NCBI GenBank assembly: GCA_025529335.1
Contig: JAMYHX010000554.1
Span: 1-25,948 of the forward strand
DNA from: Rhizopus sp. PT2906
Lineage: Eukaryota > Mucoromycota > Mucoromycetes > Mucorales > Rhizopodaceae
Reading direction: 5' to 3'
DNA length: 25,948 bases
The notes below the pieces were generated by a model. It saw nothing but the letters and a program-made list of their open reading frames with translations, had not been told where the DNA came from and ran no database searches. The position numbers and the translations under genes are program-made. How positions within the stretch are numbered: the stretch's first letter is position 1; each line of letters starts with the position of its first letter. Below are positions 12,157 to 22,293 of the stretch, piece after piece.

Positions 12157-12181
12157 AATAAAATGCTCAAGTGAATTTATT
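12157..12181. terminator. Interleaved convergent poly(A) signals
   Basis: On the + strand AATAAA lies at 12157-12162, serving the PH-domain gene. On the - strand AATAAA lies at 12181-12176, serving the B55 gene. The genes are tail to tail with 163 bases between stop codons. With cleavage 10-30 bases past each signal, the two mRNAs would share a few tens of bases of complementary 3' sequence. Confidence 0.65.
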
Positions 12182-12243
12182 GTTCACTATGTAAATTAAT
12201 AAAAATAGAGTTAGTATTAAATAAAGCTAATATTCAACAACAC

Positions 12244-13929
12244 TTACGTGAAAATAAAGAGGTTATTAGTAGCAGCAACAGCGATGGTATTTTCTCTTGG
12301 ATGATAGGAAGCGTGTAGTATTTTCTTATTATAATCCATATAGTCATTTGCCTCACGACGCATAGCCCTTGTCTGACCGATAATAGTACGATTGTTCATA
12401 GCCTTTGCACCACCCAACTTTTTGGATTTAAATACACTCTTGTCAGCTTGTAGCACCACTTCACTATCATCATTACGTCCAAATATATGAATATTATTGC
12501 TATAGGAGCCAGTCATCAGGTTGCTAGGGAATACAGTAAGTTATACATACACAATCATTCGTACATCACATACTTTCCGTCGCCACTAAATGAGCATTCA
12601 AACTTGTCAAATATACAATCGTTTTCATACAAATCGCATAATTTGGATCTTAGATTATCATGAATATTGATTGTTCGTAAAGGTTTCTTTTCCATATTGA
12701 CATCCCAAATCTTTAGCGTTAAATAATCTCGAGATATAATATATCTTCCATCATTACTAAATTTCGCATCAGAAATTGAAGATATGATTTCCGAGAAAAA
12801 CGATCTGCTGGATGGGTCTTCAGCCTCCTCAAAGACTATGCGCCGCGATGAGTCCGAGGGTGTAGAGGTACTTTTTATATATTTTTTTTTCTTTACCCTT
12901 TGCATTTTGATCGCATAGAGCAGATTCTCTCATGTCCGCTAATTTAATGGTTCCCTTACTGCTACTATATATGAATAAATTACAGTGTTGTGGATGAAAT
13001 TCAGCAGAGGTGATCACTTCAGTGAGCTCTTCCATATTTGCTGGTTTGATATCAACAATGTCTAGACTAGAATGAGTGTCTGTCTACAAAAAGATCATCT
13101 TTTACTTACTAAAGCTTTGATCAGAAATATCCAAATTCCATAAATTGATTCTTAAATCGTCAGCAGAAATGTATGTTTCACTGTCAGAATTGACAGAAAT
13201 CGAATTAATATGGTAAGCATGAGCTACAAAAAAATATGGTTAAATATCATGCCACTTTCATACTCCGTCCTAGTTACCGTTTGCATAGATTCGTCGTGGA
13301 ATAGCAGCGACAATAGTATCTTGGTAACTCATTTTGGGTAGACTCAGCTTAGGCTTTTCAGTGATCATGGTTGACTCACTAATCACCCTAAGGCTTCGCT
13401 CATATACTTTCCAAAGCTTGATGGTTTTATCTTGAGAGATAGTAAGTTCATAGTCATCTTTCGATATCATGTTTACCATTTGTTGACAGTAAAAAGTGAG
13501 CAGAGTTCTGTCTTTTACACCATTTGATCTGATTGATCTTTTCTTCAATTTCCAAGCTCTTCAAATAGTCAAACTCTGGTTCATGGGACTGAAATTCTGT
13601 GTGAAACCGATATTCACAACCTTTTTTCTACGGTGGGTAAAAGAGTCAAGAACTGTTTTATTCAAACCAGCGTACTTACATTCTCATTACGTTCAAACAA
13701 GACCACTCTACCACCTTTGTCACCTGTTGCAAGATAGTCTCCTGTGTGGTCAAATTCAACAGCAGAGATAATATCGGCTACAAAGGTAAATTAAGTTTAT
13801 AATCATTCTCTGTGTCTATTTTTTCTCTTGTGTACCTTCTGTAATGTCGTCTGATTCTCCCTTGTCTCCAAAGCATTGAGCAAATCTCCATTTATTTTCG
13901 TTGTTTGTTGATGTTGGAACAGCTTGCAT
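12244..13929 (-). CDS. CDC55: Protein phosphatase 2A regulatory subunit B55/PR55 (Cdc55)
   Basis: Eight exons in transcript order: 13929-13836, 13777-13680, 13627-13477, 13430-13278, 13223-13110, 13061-12897, 12835-12574, 12523-12244. They give 438 residues, the usual B55 length (human about 447). B55 is the seven-bladed WD40 subunit that directs PP2A to CDK-phosphorylated mitotic substrates. Both PR55 signatures are present: EFDYLKSLEIEEKIN, and NAHAYHINSISVNSD, which is rebuilt across an exon boundary. Further family blocks are NKWRFAQCFGD at the N-terminus, LATGDKGGRVVLFERNE, RSFFSEIISSISD and SYHPRENTIAVAATNNLFIF at the end. Every exon junction restores a known family block, so the model is strong. 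The gene runs head-to-tail behind the Iml2-like gene and converges on the PH-domain gene. Confidence 0.95.
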
Positions 13930-14480
13930 TTATTCAATAATTTACACAAATAACGCGTTAATAAAAAGTGTAAGAGAGAAAGAAAAAAAAAGAAAAAGGA
14001 AAAATATGCTTCCCGATTCTTGTATCGTTTATAAACTTAAAATTCAGATATAAAAAATGCCAGAAGAAGGGGAAGGTCATTTTTTATTAACCATATTGAT
14101 ATCCTGCCCTTATTTCTTCTCGATTTGGAAGACTAGGCTTTACTTTTTTATTAATATCACCTCATTCTATCTTGTTCAGATATTCCAAAGCTCATTTATA
14201 CTCATCAAAGCTTGTTTTATTCATTTTCTCTCAAATCTTCAACTATTTGGAATCATATTGATGACAAGGATGCTTCACTTATGCCATCCAAAATCAAATA
14301 GGTGGCGCCGAGTAATCATTTCCTTCCCCTTTTACTTGACTAAACAACAAACGCCATTTTTCCCCAAGGTCAATGACACATCATGTCTGTGTTACAATGC
14401 ATTTCCAGTAATGCAAAGAAGGTGTGCGCGATGAATATCGACACTAACTTTATTACAGAAAGAATATTTATACAAGAGTT
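13930..14480. other. 550-bp spacer: B55 promoter and 3' end of the Iml2-like gene
   Basis: This lies upstream of B55 and downstream of the Iml2-like gene, both on the - strand. An AATAAA on the - strand (14454-14449) is a good 3' end for the Iml2-like gene, about 27 bases past its stop. The rest is T-rich on the + strand with an A-rich purine tract near 13975-14006. A 125-codon open frame on the + strand is discounted (see rejected items). Confidence 0.55.
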
Positions 14481-17338
14481 TTATGATGACGCCTCTACTT
14501 GATTATCCGACATGCTCAATCGAATGGATGATTCATCTGAACTTTGTTGGTTTTGAATAGAGTCACCAGAATGTTTCTTTTCTTTCTTGAGGGCACTATA
14601 ACGTTTGGCTGGATCAGGATCTAGTGGCCTTGGTACACCAAGTTCTTCTGCTTTGGTAATTGCCAAATTGACGCGCATAGCTAATCGATACTCAAAATCA
14701 TATTTAGAGAATTTTAAGGCTGTTTCCCAGAAGGATCGAGCTCTTATCTTGTTGCCCATTCCCCATGCAGTAACGCCTGCTTCCCAAAAGGCGAAGGGAA
14801 CAACCCATTTGTCGTGCACGATGTTGTCCTTGTGATCAATAATCCAGTTGAGATGAATGATGGTATCTTTATAAAGGCCCATTGCGTTGAATAAAGCAGA
14901 TTTAAGAAGAAGTAAAACACCGCGCTGATCAAAGTACTGTGGTGGAGGTGTGTCCGGTAATAGCTCCTTCACACGGATGCCGAATTCCGTCTTTTCTGCT
15001 TCTGCAATGCTGTTCAGTGCCTTATCCGTTGCCTCTAATGACTTTTGCATTGACTCATCCGACATGAAATCAAAGCCAGTAAAAATGTAAAGGAATTCCA
15101 AAGCACAGAGAGACATGTCCATATCTTGATAGCCCGTATCCTGGAAATTGTTCACTTTACGTTGTACATATTTTTCAATTAGTGCTGTACTGTGTGATTT
15201 GGCACCAACGAGCTGAGGAACTTCTGCATAGGCTAATATCGCATCCGTTCGATTACCAGTCATGTCCAAGCATGCGCCTACCAAATAACGGAAGATGGCT
15301 GGAGACCAGTACCTGTCTTTGTATAACATATCATATATCTTGGCAGCCTCTTCCCAATTATGTTCCATCATATGATTGAAAGCAATCTCATAGTTACAAA
15401 TATGCAAGACTTCTACTTCGGCCCATTCGCTTTTGCTGATTTCTATAGCATATGTGAATGATTGTGAAGAAAGTGTTAGATTGCGTGCAAGACGAGACGT
15501 GCGGCCAGCAAAATAAAGGAAGAATGCAGAATTTGGGTAAGTGCTCTGAGCATCCAATAGGGTCTACACAAAAGTCTAATCAGCTCATGTCCTGTAACCA
15601 TAATTTTTTTTTCTACCTCAATCGCAGGCTGTGTATATTCATCAGACAACATCTGTGGGCATAGTGATGTAAGAACAGTATAATAAGCCAAGAGCCTTAA
15701 GAAAAGATTAATACATGCCATAACCAACCATCATACACTTACATAAGCGATGACATAGGTGAACGGATCCTTCTGTCTTCCAGGCAGAGCTTCAACAAGG
15801 CAAAGCCAAGATGTTTATCAGCTTTCCAACCAAAAGCTGATACGACTCGAAGGATCTTTTGAGGGAGAGTAGAAAGAACGAGATGAACTGCGCCAATACT
15901 ATACAAGGAAATCATTTAGCTCTCTAGCTTGATGTTTTCACATTCCCCTTAGTTACCCAAATTGTATTCCAGAAATGGTATCACGATCGATAAACTCATT
16001 GTAAACCTGACCCATACGCTTATATTCTTGCCAAACCAAGCTATAGCTTGCATAAGCTATGAATAGCCATGTCAGCCATTATTCCCCCTCTATATATTAT
16101 ATATGTATACCTCTTCGCAAATTCATTCCGCACTTTATGTAACCCATTACATTTTCCTGAAGCAACTGCAAGATGGCAATTTGAAGACAGCATTCGGCTT
16201 TTGCAACATGAGCTCTCAACACCCCATTAGGGATAAATGTGATATTCTCCTTTTTGATCGACTTGAGTGTTGCCGGTTTGGGACTTGAAGGTAAGCCTCC
16301 TGATCCACGAGAAAATTTAATGTAGTTGTAGTAAGAAGTCATTGCTTGATATACAGAGTTGCCTATATTCTTTTTTGTTGCAGCGTCGATTTGGGCACTG
16401 GCAATGCTGTACGTCGTCGTCAAAACATCAATAGCGTTTTTTGTCATTGAATCGTCCGTTGTCATGACAGCTATAGAATATGCGTTGATATCGGATTGGC
16501 CATTGATCAGCTGATTTCAAAATTACCTTTTAAGAATGCCATGGAGCCTAAACCTAAAGCGGATAATGGATCACTTTAAAAGGATGCTTCAGTATAACCT
16601 CTGGAATATGTCACTATTATGTTTACTTGGGATCTTACTGCTCAGCTTGCTGTTCAAAGAGTTTCTTTGCTCTCATAAAACGATTGTTAAATAAATGACG
16701 CACTGCTCGAAGAACAGGTTCATCTGATAGAAAAAAAAGGTAAACAAGAGATGAATAAAGAATTATCATCATTTACCTGCTTTCTCTTGGTCTCGTGGTG
16801 AAAGCGTATTTGCCTTGATTTCCTTTGTATTAATCCTGTTTAGAGCTATGAGGTTTGCACTATGACCATCAATATCCGCAACATCATCATTTGCGCCAAA
16901 ATCTAAGCTTTGTCTCTCAGGGGGTATACCAGGTGTTGGAGGAACAATATCCTGGACTATTTCTTCGAATGTTTGGGGAATAGGTGCTTTCTCTTCCTCT
17001 TTTTCTTCTTCTTCTCCTTCTTTTGAGGTAGCCAAAGTGGATATAGAGTTATAATCTTCCATACTATTCTTAGCGTCGCTTTCACTATCTTCAACCGTCA
17101 GACTGCGGAGGTCTTCGGTTGGTTCTTCTCCTTCAGGTTCTACTTGGGGAGCTTTAGTTTGTTTGTTTTGATTTACAGTAGACTGTAAAGCACTGATGAC
17201 CAATTCTAGTTCCTTTGAAGATTCCTTAGTGTCCTCATCGCTTGAACTTGTGCCATCATTCTTGTCCTCCTTCGTTTTAGGCAAGTCATCAACAGATGTA
17301 CGGCCTTTTTCGTCAGCAGGTAAGGTTACTTCAGTCAT
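14481..17338 (-). CDS. Iml2/TTC39-family TPR-like protein
   Basis: Eight exons in transcript order: 17338-16777, 16723-16639, 16573-16527, 16470-16111, 16056-15957, 15898-15743, 15695-15617, 15563-14481. They give 823 residues with frame kept throughout. The first about 190 residues are acidic and disordered with glutamate runs. The remainder is alpha-helical and recalls the fungal Iml2/animal TTC39 domain: DPLSALGLGSMAFLK, ECCLQIAILQLLQENV, SYSLVWQEYKRMG, GAVHLVLSTLPQKILRVVSA, AFFLYFAGRTSRLARNLTLS and HMMEHNWEEAAKIYDMLY. Yeast Iml2 is linked to mitochondria, lipid droplets and clearance of protein inclusions. The long acidic N-terminus may differ from yeast. The 47-nt third exon is the least certain; two acceptors end in AAG. 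Family assignment is from memory of conserved blocks. Confidence 0.82.
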
Positions 17339-17482
17339 TTTACAAAGAAGAAGGTATAAAAATTTTCAATCAGTTTATTTCCTAGACAACAGAGTTCCTT
17401 GTATCACATTAATAAAAACATAACACCGATTCGCATTCACACGTTAAATTTATAAAGAGGCTCATTTATTTTTGTTTATTCT

Positions 17483-18211
17483 TTAAGCTTTAACAGGACG
17501 GGTCTTTCCAGCCAAGAGACGGGCATTACGAGCTAATTGACGAGCGTTGAGCTTGACAACCTTCTTGTCAGTAGCACGAGGAACAGCTTCTTCCTTTTCA
17601 GTAAGAATAACTTCAATGTGAGAAGGAGAAGACATGAAGGGGTTGATTCTACCGTGAGCACGGTAGGTACGACGACGGTGCTTGGGAGCTTGGTTGACAA
17701 TGACGCTGGAGATGAAGAGTTCTTCAACGTTCAAACCCTTAGCCTATAAATAAGTAAGCATCTCTTTCTCACCCATTGATTATTATCTTACCTCAGCGTT
17801 GCTTTCGGCGTTCTTCAAAAGGTCAAGAATGAACTTGACGGACTTGACGGGCCAACGACCTTGAGTAGCACCGAATTCCTTGGCTTGGGCAGTACGACCG
17901 ACACCACCGTTGAATCTACGGAAAGGAATACATTGCTTGTGTTCCTTGACATTGTTGAGGTAAGCATAAGCCTTGCTCAACTTCATGCCTTGGATAGCGG
18001 CAGCAACTTCGTGGGTGTTCTTGAACTATATAAAGAGAGAGTTGGTAAAATGATTTCATTCGGATTGTTCAAACTTACGTGAACACGGAGATAGGAACCT
18101 CTGGACTTGGCGGCTAATGTATCAAAAGTCGTTTTAGTGCCATTGAATACGAAAAAAAAAAAAGAATTTACCCTTAGCTTGGTTGGCTGGAGTAGCAGCG
18201 TATCTGACCAT
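17483..18211 (-). CDS. RPL17: 60S ribosomal protein uL22 (RPL17)
   Basis: Four exons in transcript order: 18211-18172, 18113-18079, 18025-17792, 17743-17483, giving 189 residues. The sequence reads MVRYAATPANQAKAAKSRGS, YLRVHFKNTHEVAAAIQGMK, then QGRWPVKSVKFILDLLKNAE and HRRRTYRAHGRINPFMSSPS, which is plainly eukaryotic uL22. uL22 lines the peptide exit tunnel of the large subunit. Codon use favours C-ending and AAG codons, as expected of a highly expressed gene and unlike the neighbours. The two first exons are very short (40 and 35 nt), with introns concentrated near the start, usual for fungal ribosomal protein genes. Two AATAAA motifs on the coding strand lie within 20 bases of the stop. 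A further intron in the 5' leader, ending CAAACAG 14 bases before the ATG, is possible. Confidence 0.97.
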
Positions 18212-18857
18212 TGTTGTTCAACAGACTGTTTGAGTACAATGAGTGTAAATTGTTGAATAAGACAAGAAATGATTAGTAAAATGTCACATTTCGAAAATAG
18301 ATTGCACAAGCTCATCAACACAGCTCATCCCAGTATCCACGTTACATATCAACGCTTAATCGTCTTTTGTTTGGATGGATTGATATTGTAGTGAGCTTTG
18401 TTCATTTTGATGTATTCTTATGCAACCTAGTTATATGATACGTACTGGTTGGTTGAAAGGAAGGATTGTCTTTGTGGCAAGCATCATTTGGTATATTCTT
18501 GAGAACCAACTGCTTTCGGTGATTGAAAATTCCGAGCCGGAAATTTTACCTTTATGCAAGAGCCCTTTTTTTTGTGCCTTTATGATCTGTAACTGTAAAT
18601 AGCACACTTTAATATACAAATAGACAGAATAAGAGAAAGAGAAGGAGAAACCTATCATAGCATATACATATATGCTTTATACTCATTCTTCTTTACTGAT
18701 ACATGATAGTCTTGTTCATTAAAACACAGAATATGATATAATGTAATCATTACCCGCGAAAATGAAAATCCTAATTTGTTTTCTCACGTGTGTACAGTTG
18801 TATATTTTTGTACCTTTTTTCTGGCTTATTTCTCCCTTTTCTTTCTTTCTTTACCAC
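18212..18857. other. 646-bp divergent promoter region between uL22 and the MIT/PPxY gene
   Basis: No coding exon was recognised. The left part must carry the promoter and leader of uL22 (- strand), probably with a leader intron. The right part is the promoter of the + strand gene, ending in a long pyrimidine tract (18814-18853) just before ATG 18858. An open frame that starts upstream at 18762 only translates this tract into a hydrophobic run and is not used as the start. Confidence 0.5.
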
Positions 18858-19863
18858 ATGAGTTCTTTTGTCTCTTACGTATTAAATAGCGCTGAAAAGA
18901 TACCTGTTGTTGGAAGTCCAATAGGACAAGCCTCTAACTGGTATTTTAAAAGTAACAATGAAAAAGTTTGTACTCCCGATCAACCTCCACCTTATGAAAA
19001 AGCCATCTCCAACTCTCCATCAACCCTATCACAAATATCAGACTATGTATGGAAAAAAGCTAGCTTCAGTAGCAGCAGTAGTGGTCATCATGAAGTAATA
19101 GATACAGTAAAAGAAGACGATGAAAATGAATGTATGCTGGATAAAAGTCAACTAGAAGAAGGCATTTCACTCATCAAAATGGCTACGGAAGTAAATAATC
19201 ACGACATGAAAAATCAAGAAATTTCAATAAATCTATACATGATGGGACTTGATAAGATACTTGCTTCATTACCAAGTGAGTCATTATTTACTTTATATCT
19301 ATTGCACCTCACTAATAATATAAAAAGTGGATTCTGATCCTTTAATTAAAAGTACATTAGAAAGGAAACTAGGAGAGTTCAAGCAAAGAAATCATCTTGT
19401 CATACCCGACTTGGAAGAAACGCCCAAGAAAAAGAAACTAACACCTGAGCAAAGAGAAGAAGCCCTAGGTGGTCTTTCCGAACTAATCATTCAAGCTGCT
19501 ATAAAAAGTGCTATTGCTCTCAAAAAGAGTCCGCTTCCAAGTAAGTAGGAAAAGGGACATTGTTTTTGGGGATATAAATATTTATTATTTGTTTACTTAG
19601 GTTTAATCTCCAGAGTTGTGCAAGTGGCAAAGATTGGACTATTGAAAGTAGATGAAACATGTTCTCTTAGAGAAAGAGCTATCAGCATCACTCAAAATGG
19701 GATTGCAAAGGCTATTGAGCTTGATGAACACTATGAAGTTCATCAATTCTTTGCAGAATTATTTTATACTGGCTGCACGGCCTTATTAAAAGCAAGTGCT
19801 GCATACAATCAAACGGATGCAGATGAGTCACAGGATGCACCCTTGAATGCATGTGTGCAGTAA
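18858..19863 (+). CDS. MIT-like domain protein with PPPY motif
   Basis: Three exons, 18858-19275, 19328-19540, 19601-19863, giving 297 residues. I chose ATG 18858 because it follows a pyrimidine tract and opens a normal soluble sequence (MSSFVSYVLNSAEKIPVVGS); an earlier ATG at 18762 would add a tail that is merely translated C/T. Residues 43-46 are PPPY followed by E, a WW-domain ligand of the kind bound by Rsp5/Nedd4 ubiquitin ligases. Residues about 97-170 look like a MIT three-helix bundle (SQLEEGISLIKMATEVN, NLYMMGLDKILASLP, DSDPLIKSTLERKLGEFKQR), usually found in ESCRT-III-binding proteins. The C-terminal 100 residues are helical and not recognised. A PPxY plus MIT combination suggests endosomal sorting. 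AATAAA overlaps the stop codon. The function is inferred. Confidence 0.7.
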
Positions 19864-19867
19864 TAAA

Positions 19868-20417
19868 AATCATTTTCCTTATTCATTAATGTGTGTGTGA
19901 TTTTCCCTTTGATATTTCCTTTTGTAAACAGTATCAACAACATCTTCCTCTTCTTTTATTAAATCACTTGAAAAGAGCTTTAGAATCACTAAGAGCAACA
20001 TGAGATTATGAAATACTTCTGGATATTGCTTTAATTTGTGTTTTCGTTCATAGCTTTCAAAGATCAAGTTTGACAGAAGGATTCGTTTGTGTAAATCAAA
20101 TTTTATTCACTGATTTGAGGAAAGTTATGCCTTGTTTTTATATTACATAGAGCTAATCGATTAAGGAGGAGATAACGCGTTTGATGAGATAAACTAATAC
20201 TAGATCATGTATTTTACTATTCTCTATCGCACCTGGTAAGAATAGCTTATAATAACAAATGATCACACTAAATCATGCTGACAACATGAATATTCCTTAT
20301 AAAATGTGCACGCGCATTATTTTGTTAATACTTCTTCCTTTTATAAAGAGTCTAATTCGCATGTCGACGCCTTAACTGCTTTATTTCAATTTAAAGCTGA
20401 ATATAACACGCGGGTCG
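19868..20417. other. 550-bp spacer with a minus-strand open fragment
   Basis: No complete gene was seen. On the - strand, 20109-19879 is open for about 75 codons without an ATG at its start and reads like normal protein (FESYERKHKLKQYPEVFHNL, then a leucine-rich stretch and EEEDVV). A TGA bounds it upstream and I could not find an exon to join to it. It may be a relic or chance. The right part is AT-rich and would be the promoter of the small candidate gene. Confidence 0.35.
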
Positions 20418-20850
20418 ATGCGATCTAGTGTTCAGAAAGTACGACGTTGGACATTACCTAAGTGAAATAAAAGAATAAGCCCATTTTTCAGTATTTATAG
20501 TGCTACAGACTGGAGTTTTTGCAGCTTCTATAATTGGAAAAGACACCAGCAAACCAGCATAAACAGACGGAAGGAAGGGTATCAAAACATCTTGGATAAA
20601 ACCAAGACACTAGAATATGCTCCTGAGAGGATAAAAAATATGCTAGACATCTATTTAAGCAAAGCAAGGAAAGACAGGCAGCATCTCATTAGAACCAAAA
20701 GTAAGACCATAGACGTTATTGACAAAAACTATCTTTTTAGGCTTTGAATGTGACCAAATAACAAAGGTCATAAATAGTCTTATTGGTTTAGTGTATATCA
20801 TATTTATTTCATACTTAATACTTTGTTATATCTTTAACCCTTATAAATAA
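20418..20850 (+). CDS. Candidate small protein with C-terminal membrane segment (spliced, unrecognised)
   Basis: Three-exon model 20418-20461, 20492-20700, 20741-20850 gives 120 residues with frame kept. The start is basic (MRSSVQKVRRWTLP), the middle charged and helical (KTKTLEYAPERIKNMLDIYL, SKARKDRQHLIRTK), and the end is a hydrophobic stretch of about 23 residues (VINSLIGLVYIIFISYLILC) closing with FNPYK. AATAAA overlaps the stop (20846-20851). The second intron has a strong GTAAGA donor and a TTTTTAG acceptor. Against the model, the introns are 30 and 40 nt, shorter than all others here (46-65), and exon 1 is supported only by the frame. I do not recognise the protein. A basic N-terminus with a tail membrane helix would suit a mitochondrial or tail-anchored protein, but that is a guess. 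Confidence 0.4.
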
Positions 20851-20950
20851 ATACATCGTCGTAAGCTTCTTATACCAACTAATGCTATATAGTTTTTTCA
20901 TAAAGTAAAATTTCACTTTGCAGCTTTTATAATATAATTTATACGAAAAA

Positions 20951-21136
20951 GCGACAGGCCAGTGCGACATCTTTTTCTGCCAAAGGTGTATATACTACTT
21001 TTACTATGTGTAATTTTTCGTACATCATTACAATCAGTCTTATGTCATCTCAATACAGTATTTCCAGAAAGTAATGTCGCAAAAATTGAATTTTTACAAT
21101 ACAAAATATACAGGAATGCGACATCTTGGCGCGACA
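20951..21136 (+). repeat. Cluster of GCGACA repeats with 13-bp periodic pairs
   Basis: GCGACA occurs at 20951-20956, 20964-20969, 21118-21123 and 21131-21136, plus an inverted copy (TGTCGC) at 21075-21080. The two outer pairs have the same 13-base start-to-start spacing. The surrounding sequence is very AT-rich, so these C/G-containing repeats stand out. A perfect inverted repeat GTACAT-CAA-ATGTAC follows at 21156-21170. They lie 480-670 bases upstream of the eL15 start and may be factor-binding sites or remnants of a small mobile element. Confidence 0.45.
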
Positions 21137-21170
21137 TTGATTTTTTAAAAACACTGTACATCAAATGTAC

Positions 21171-21618
21171 CAAAAAATAACTATTACTATTTTCACTTTA
21201 AGCATGAGGGCCTTTGTGACACCTCATTTCAACATTATTTGTCTATCTCCCTAAGCACACTCCATTTTACACTCCACACAACACACACAGACAACTAGCA
21301 AGCATTGTATCAAAGACAAGTCTTGATATTTCAGATCCCTTCTCTTTAACTGCACATACATTTTAGGTAAATTACAGCAAGTGAGGAATGAATGTGAATC
21401 GTACACCTTGGATGCCAAAGGATTGCAATGGATGAATGGATGAATGAACGGATGGGTGGATTAAAAAAAGTATAAGCATGTACCACCACCATTTCGAATG
21501 TCAGTCATTCTTACCACATCAAGTTCCTTGATCCAAAAAATTCACATTCTTATCCTACAAACATTTTTACTTTTAAACAACAGTTAAACTAACTTGCCTT
21601 TTTCTCAACTCATCAGTC
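21171..21618 (+). promoter_or_regulatory. eL15 promoter and leader, probably with a leader intron
   Basis: A CTAAC branch-type motif (21589-21593) and a pyrimidine stretch lead to ATCAG at 21612-21616, an acceptor two bases before the ATG. The donor is not certain; GTAAAT at 21366 or GTGAGG at 21381 are candidates, giving an intron of about 235-250 nt, longer than the coding introns. A GGATGAAT-type short repeat occurs at about 21430-21461. Confidence 0.45.
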
Positions 21619-22233
21619 ATGGGTGCCTACAAGTATCTCGAGGAACTTGCCAGAAAGAAGCAATCCGATGTTTCTCGCTTCTTGCTTCGTGTTAGATGTT
21701 GGGAATACAGACAATTGAACGTCATTCACCGTGCTTCTCGTCCCTCTCGCCCCGACAAGGCTCGTCGTTTGGGATACAAGGCCAAGCAAGGTTACGTTAT
21801 CTACCGTATCCGTGTCCGTCGTGGTGGTCGTAAGAGACCTGTTCCTAAGGGTGCCACTTACGGTAAGCCTGTTAACGAAGGTGTTAACCAATTGAAGTAT
21901 CAACGTTCCCTCCGTTCCACTGCTGAGGAACGTGTTGGTCGCAAGTGCCGTAACCTTCGTGTGTTGAACTCTTACTGGATCAACCAAGATGCTACCTACA
22001 AGTACTACGAAGTTATCCTCGTTGACCCCTCTCACAAGGCCATCCGTAATGATCCCCGTATCAACTGGATCGTCAACCCCGTTCACAAGCGTCGTGAAGC
22101 TCGTGGTCTTACTGCCATCGGTAAGAAGTCTCGTGGTCACCAAAAGGGTCACCGCTTCAACAACACCAAGGGCTCTGGTCGTCGTGCCACCTGGAAGCGT
22201 CGCAACACTCTTTCTCTCCGTCGCTACCGCTAA
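21619..22233 (+). CDS. RPL15: 60S ribosomal protein eL15 (RPL15)
   Basis: A single uninterrupted coding exon of 204 residues, the exact family length. It starts MGAYKYLEELARKKQSDVSR and contains the eL15 signature DKARRLGYKAKQG, then GRKRPVPKGATYGKP, NSYWINQDATYKYYEVILVD and the basic C-terminus ending LSLRRYR. eL15 is a structural protein of the large subunit needed for pre-60S maturation. Codon use is strongly biased (CGT, AAG, GTC/GTT, ACC), as in uL22 and unlike the other genes, indicating high expression. No coding intron is present, but a leader intron ending two bases before the ATG is likely. The 3' end probably uses ATTAAA at 22297-22302; no AATAAA was seen close by. Confidence 0.97.
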   Translation: MGAYKYLEELARKKQSDVSRFLLRVRCWEYRQLNVIHRASRPSRPDKARRLGYKAKQGYVIYRIRVRRGGRKRPVPKGATYGKPVNEGVNQLKYQRSLRSTAEERVGRKCRNLRVLNSYWINQDATYKYYEVILVDPSHKAIRNDPRINWIVNPVHKRREARGLTAIGKKSRGHQKGHRFNNTKGSGRRATWKRRNTLSLRRYR

Positions 22234-22293
22234 ATGCTTTGTTAAGTTTTGGACAATGTCTGTATACTTGTTTAGTTGTACGAAACGTTGTTT

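Noticed and set aside
14057..14434. 125-codon + strand open frame starting MPEEGEGHFLL
   Set aside because: It lies in the B55 promoter/Iml2 3' region, is composed mainly of F, I, L and S from T-rich DNA, has no recognisable domain and no adjacent splice logic.
18762..18857. Upstream in-frame extension of the MIT/PPPY protein with a hydrophobic N-terminus
   Set aside because: The hydrophobic residues come from a promoter pyrimidine tract; ATG 18858 gives a normal start.
20962..21180. 72-codon + strand open frame with a signal-peptide-like start
   Set aside because: It begins with GTG, has no in-frame ATG, and overlaps the GCGACA repeat cluster; a eukaryotic start is not supported.
21613..22152. 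Long minus-strand open frame opposite eL15
   Set aside because: It is a threonine/valine-rich shadow of the codon-biased ribosomal protein gene.
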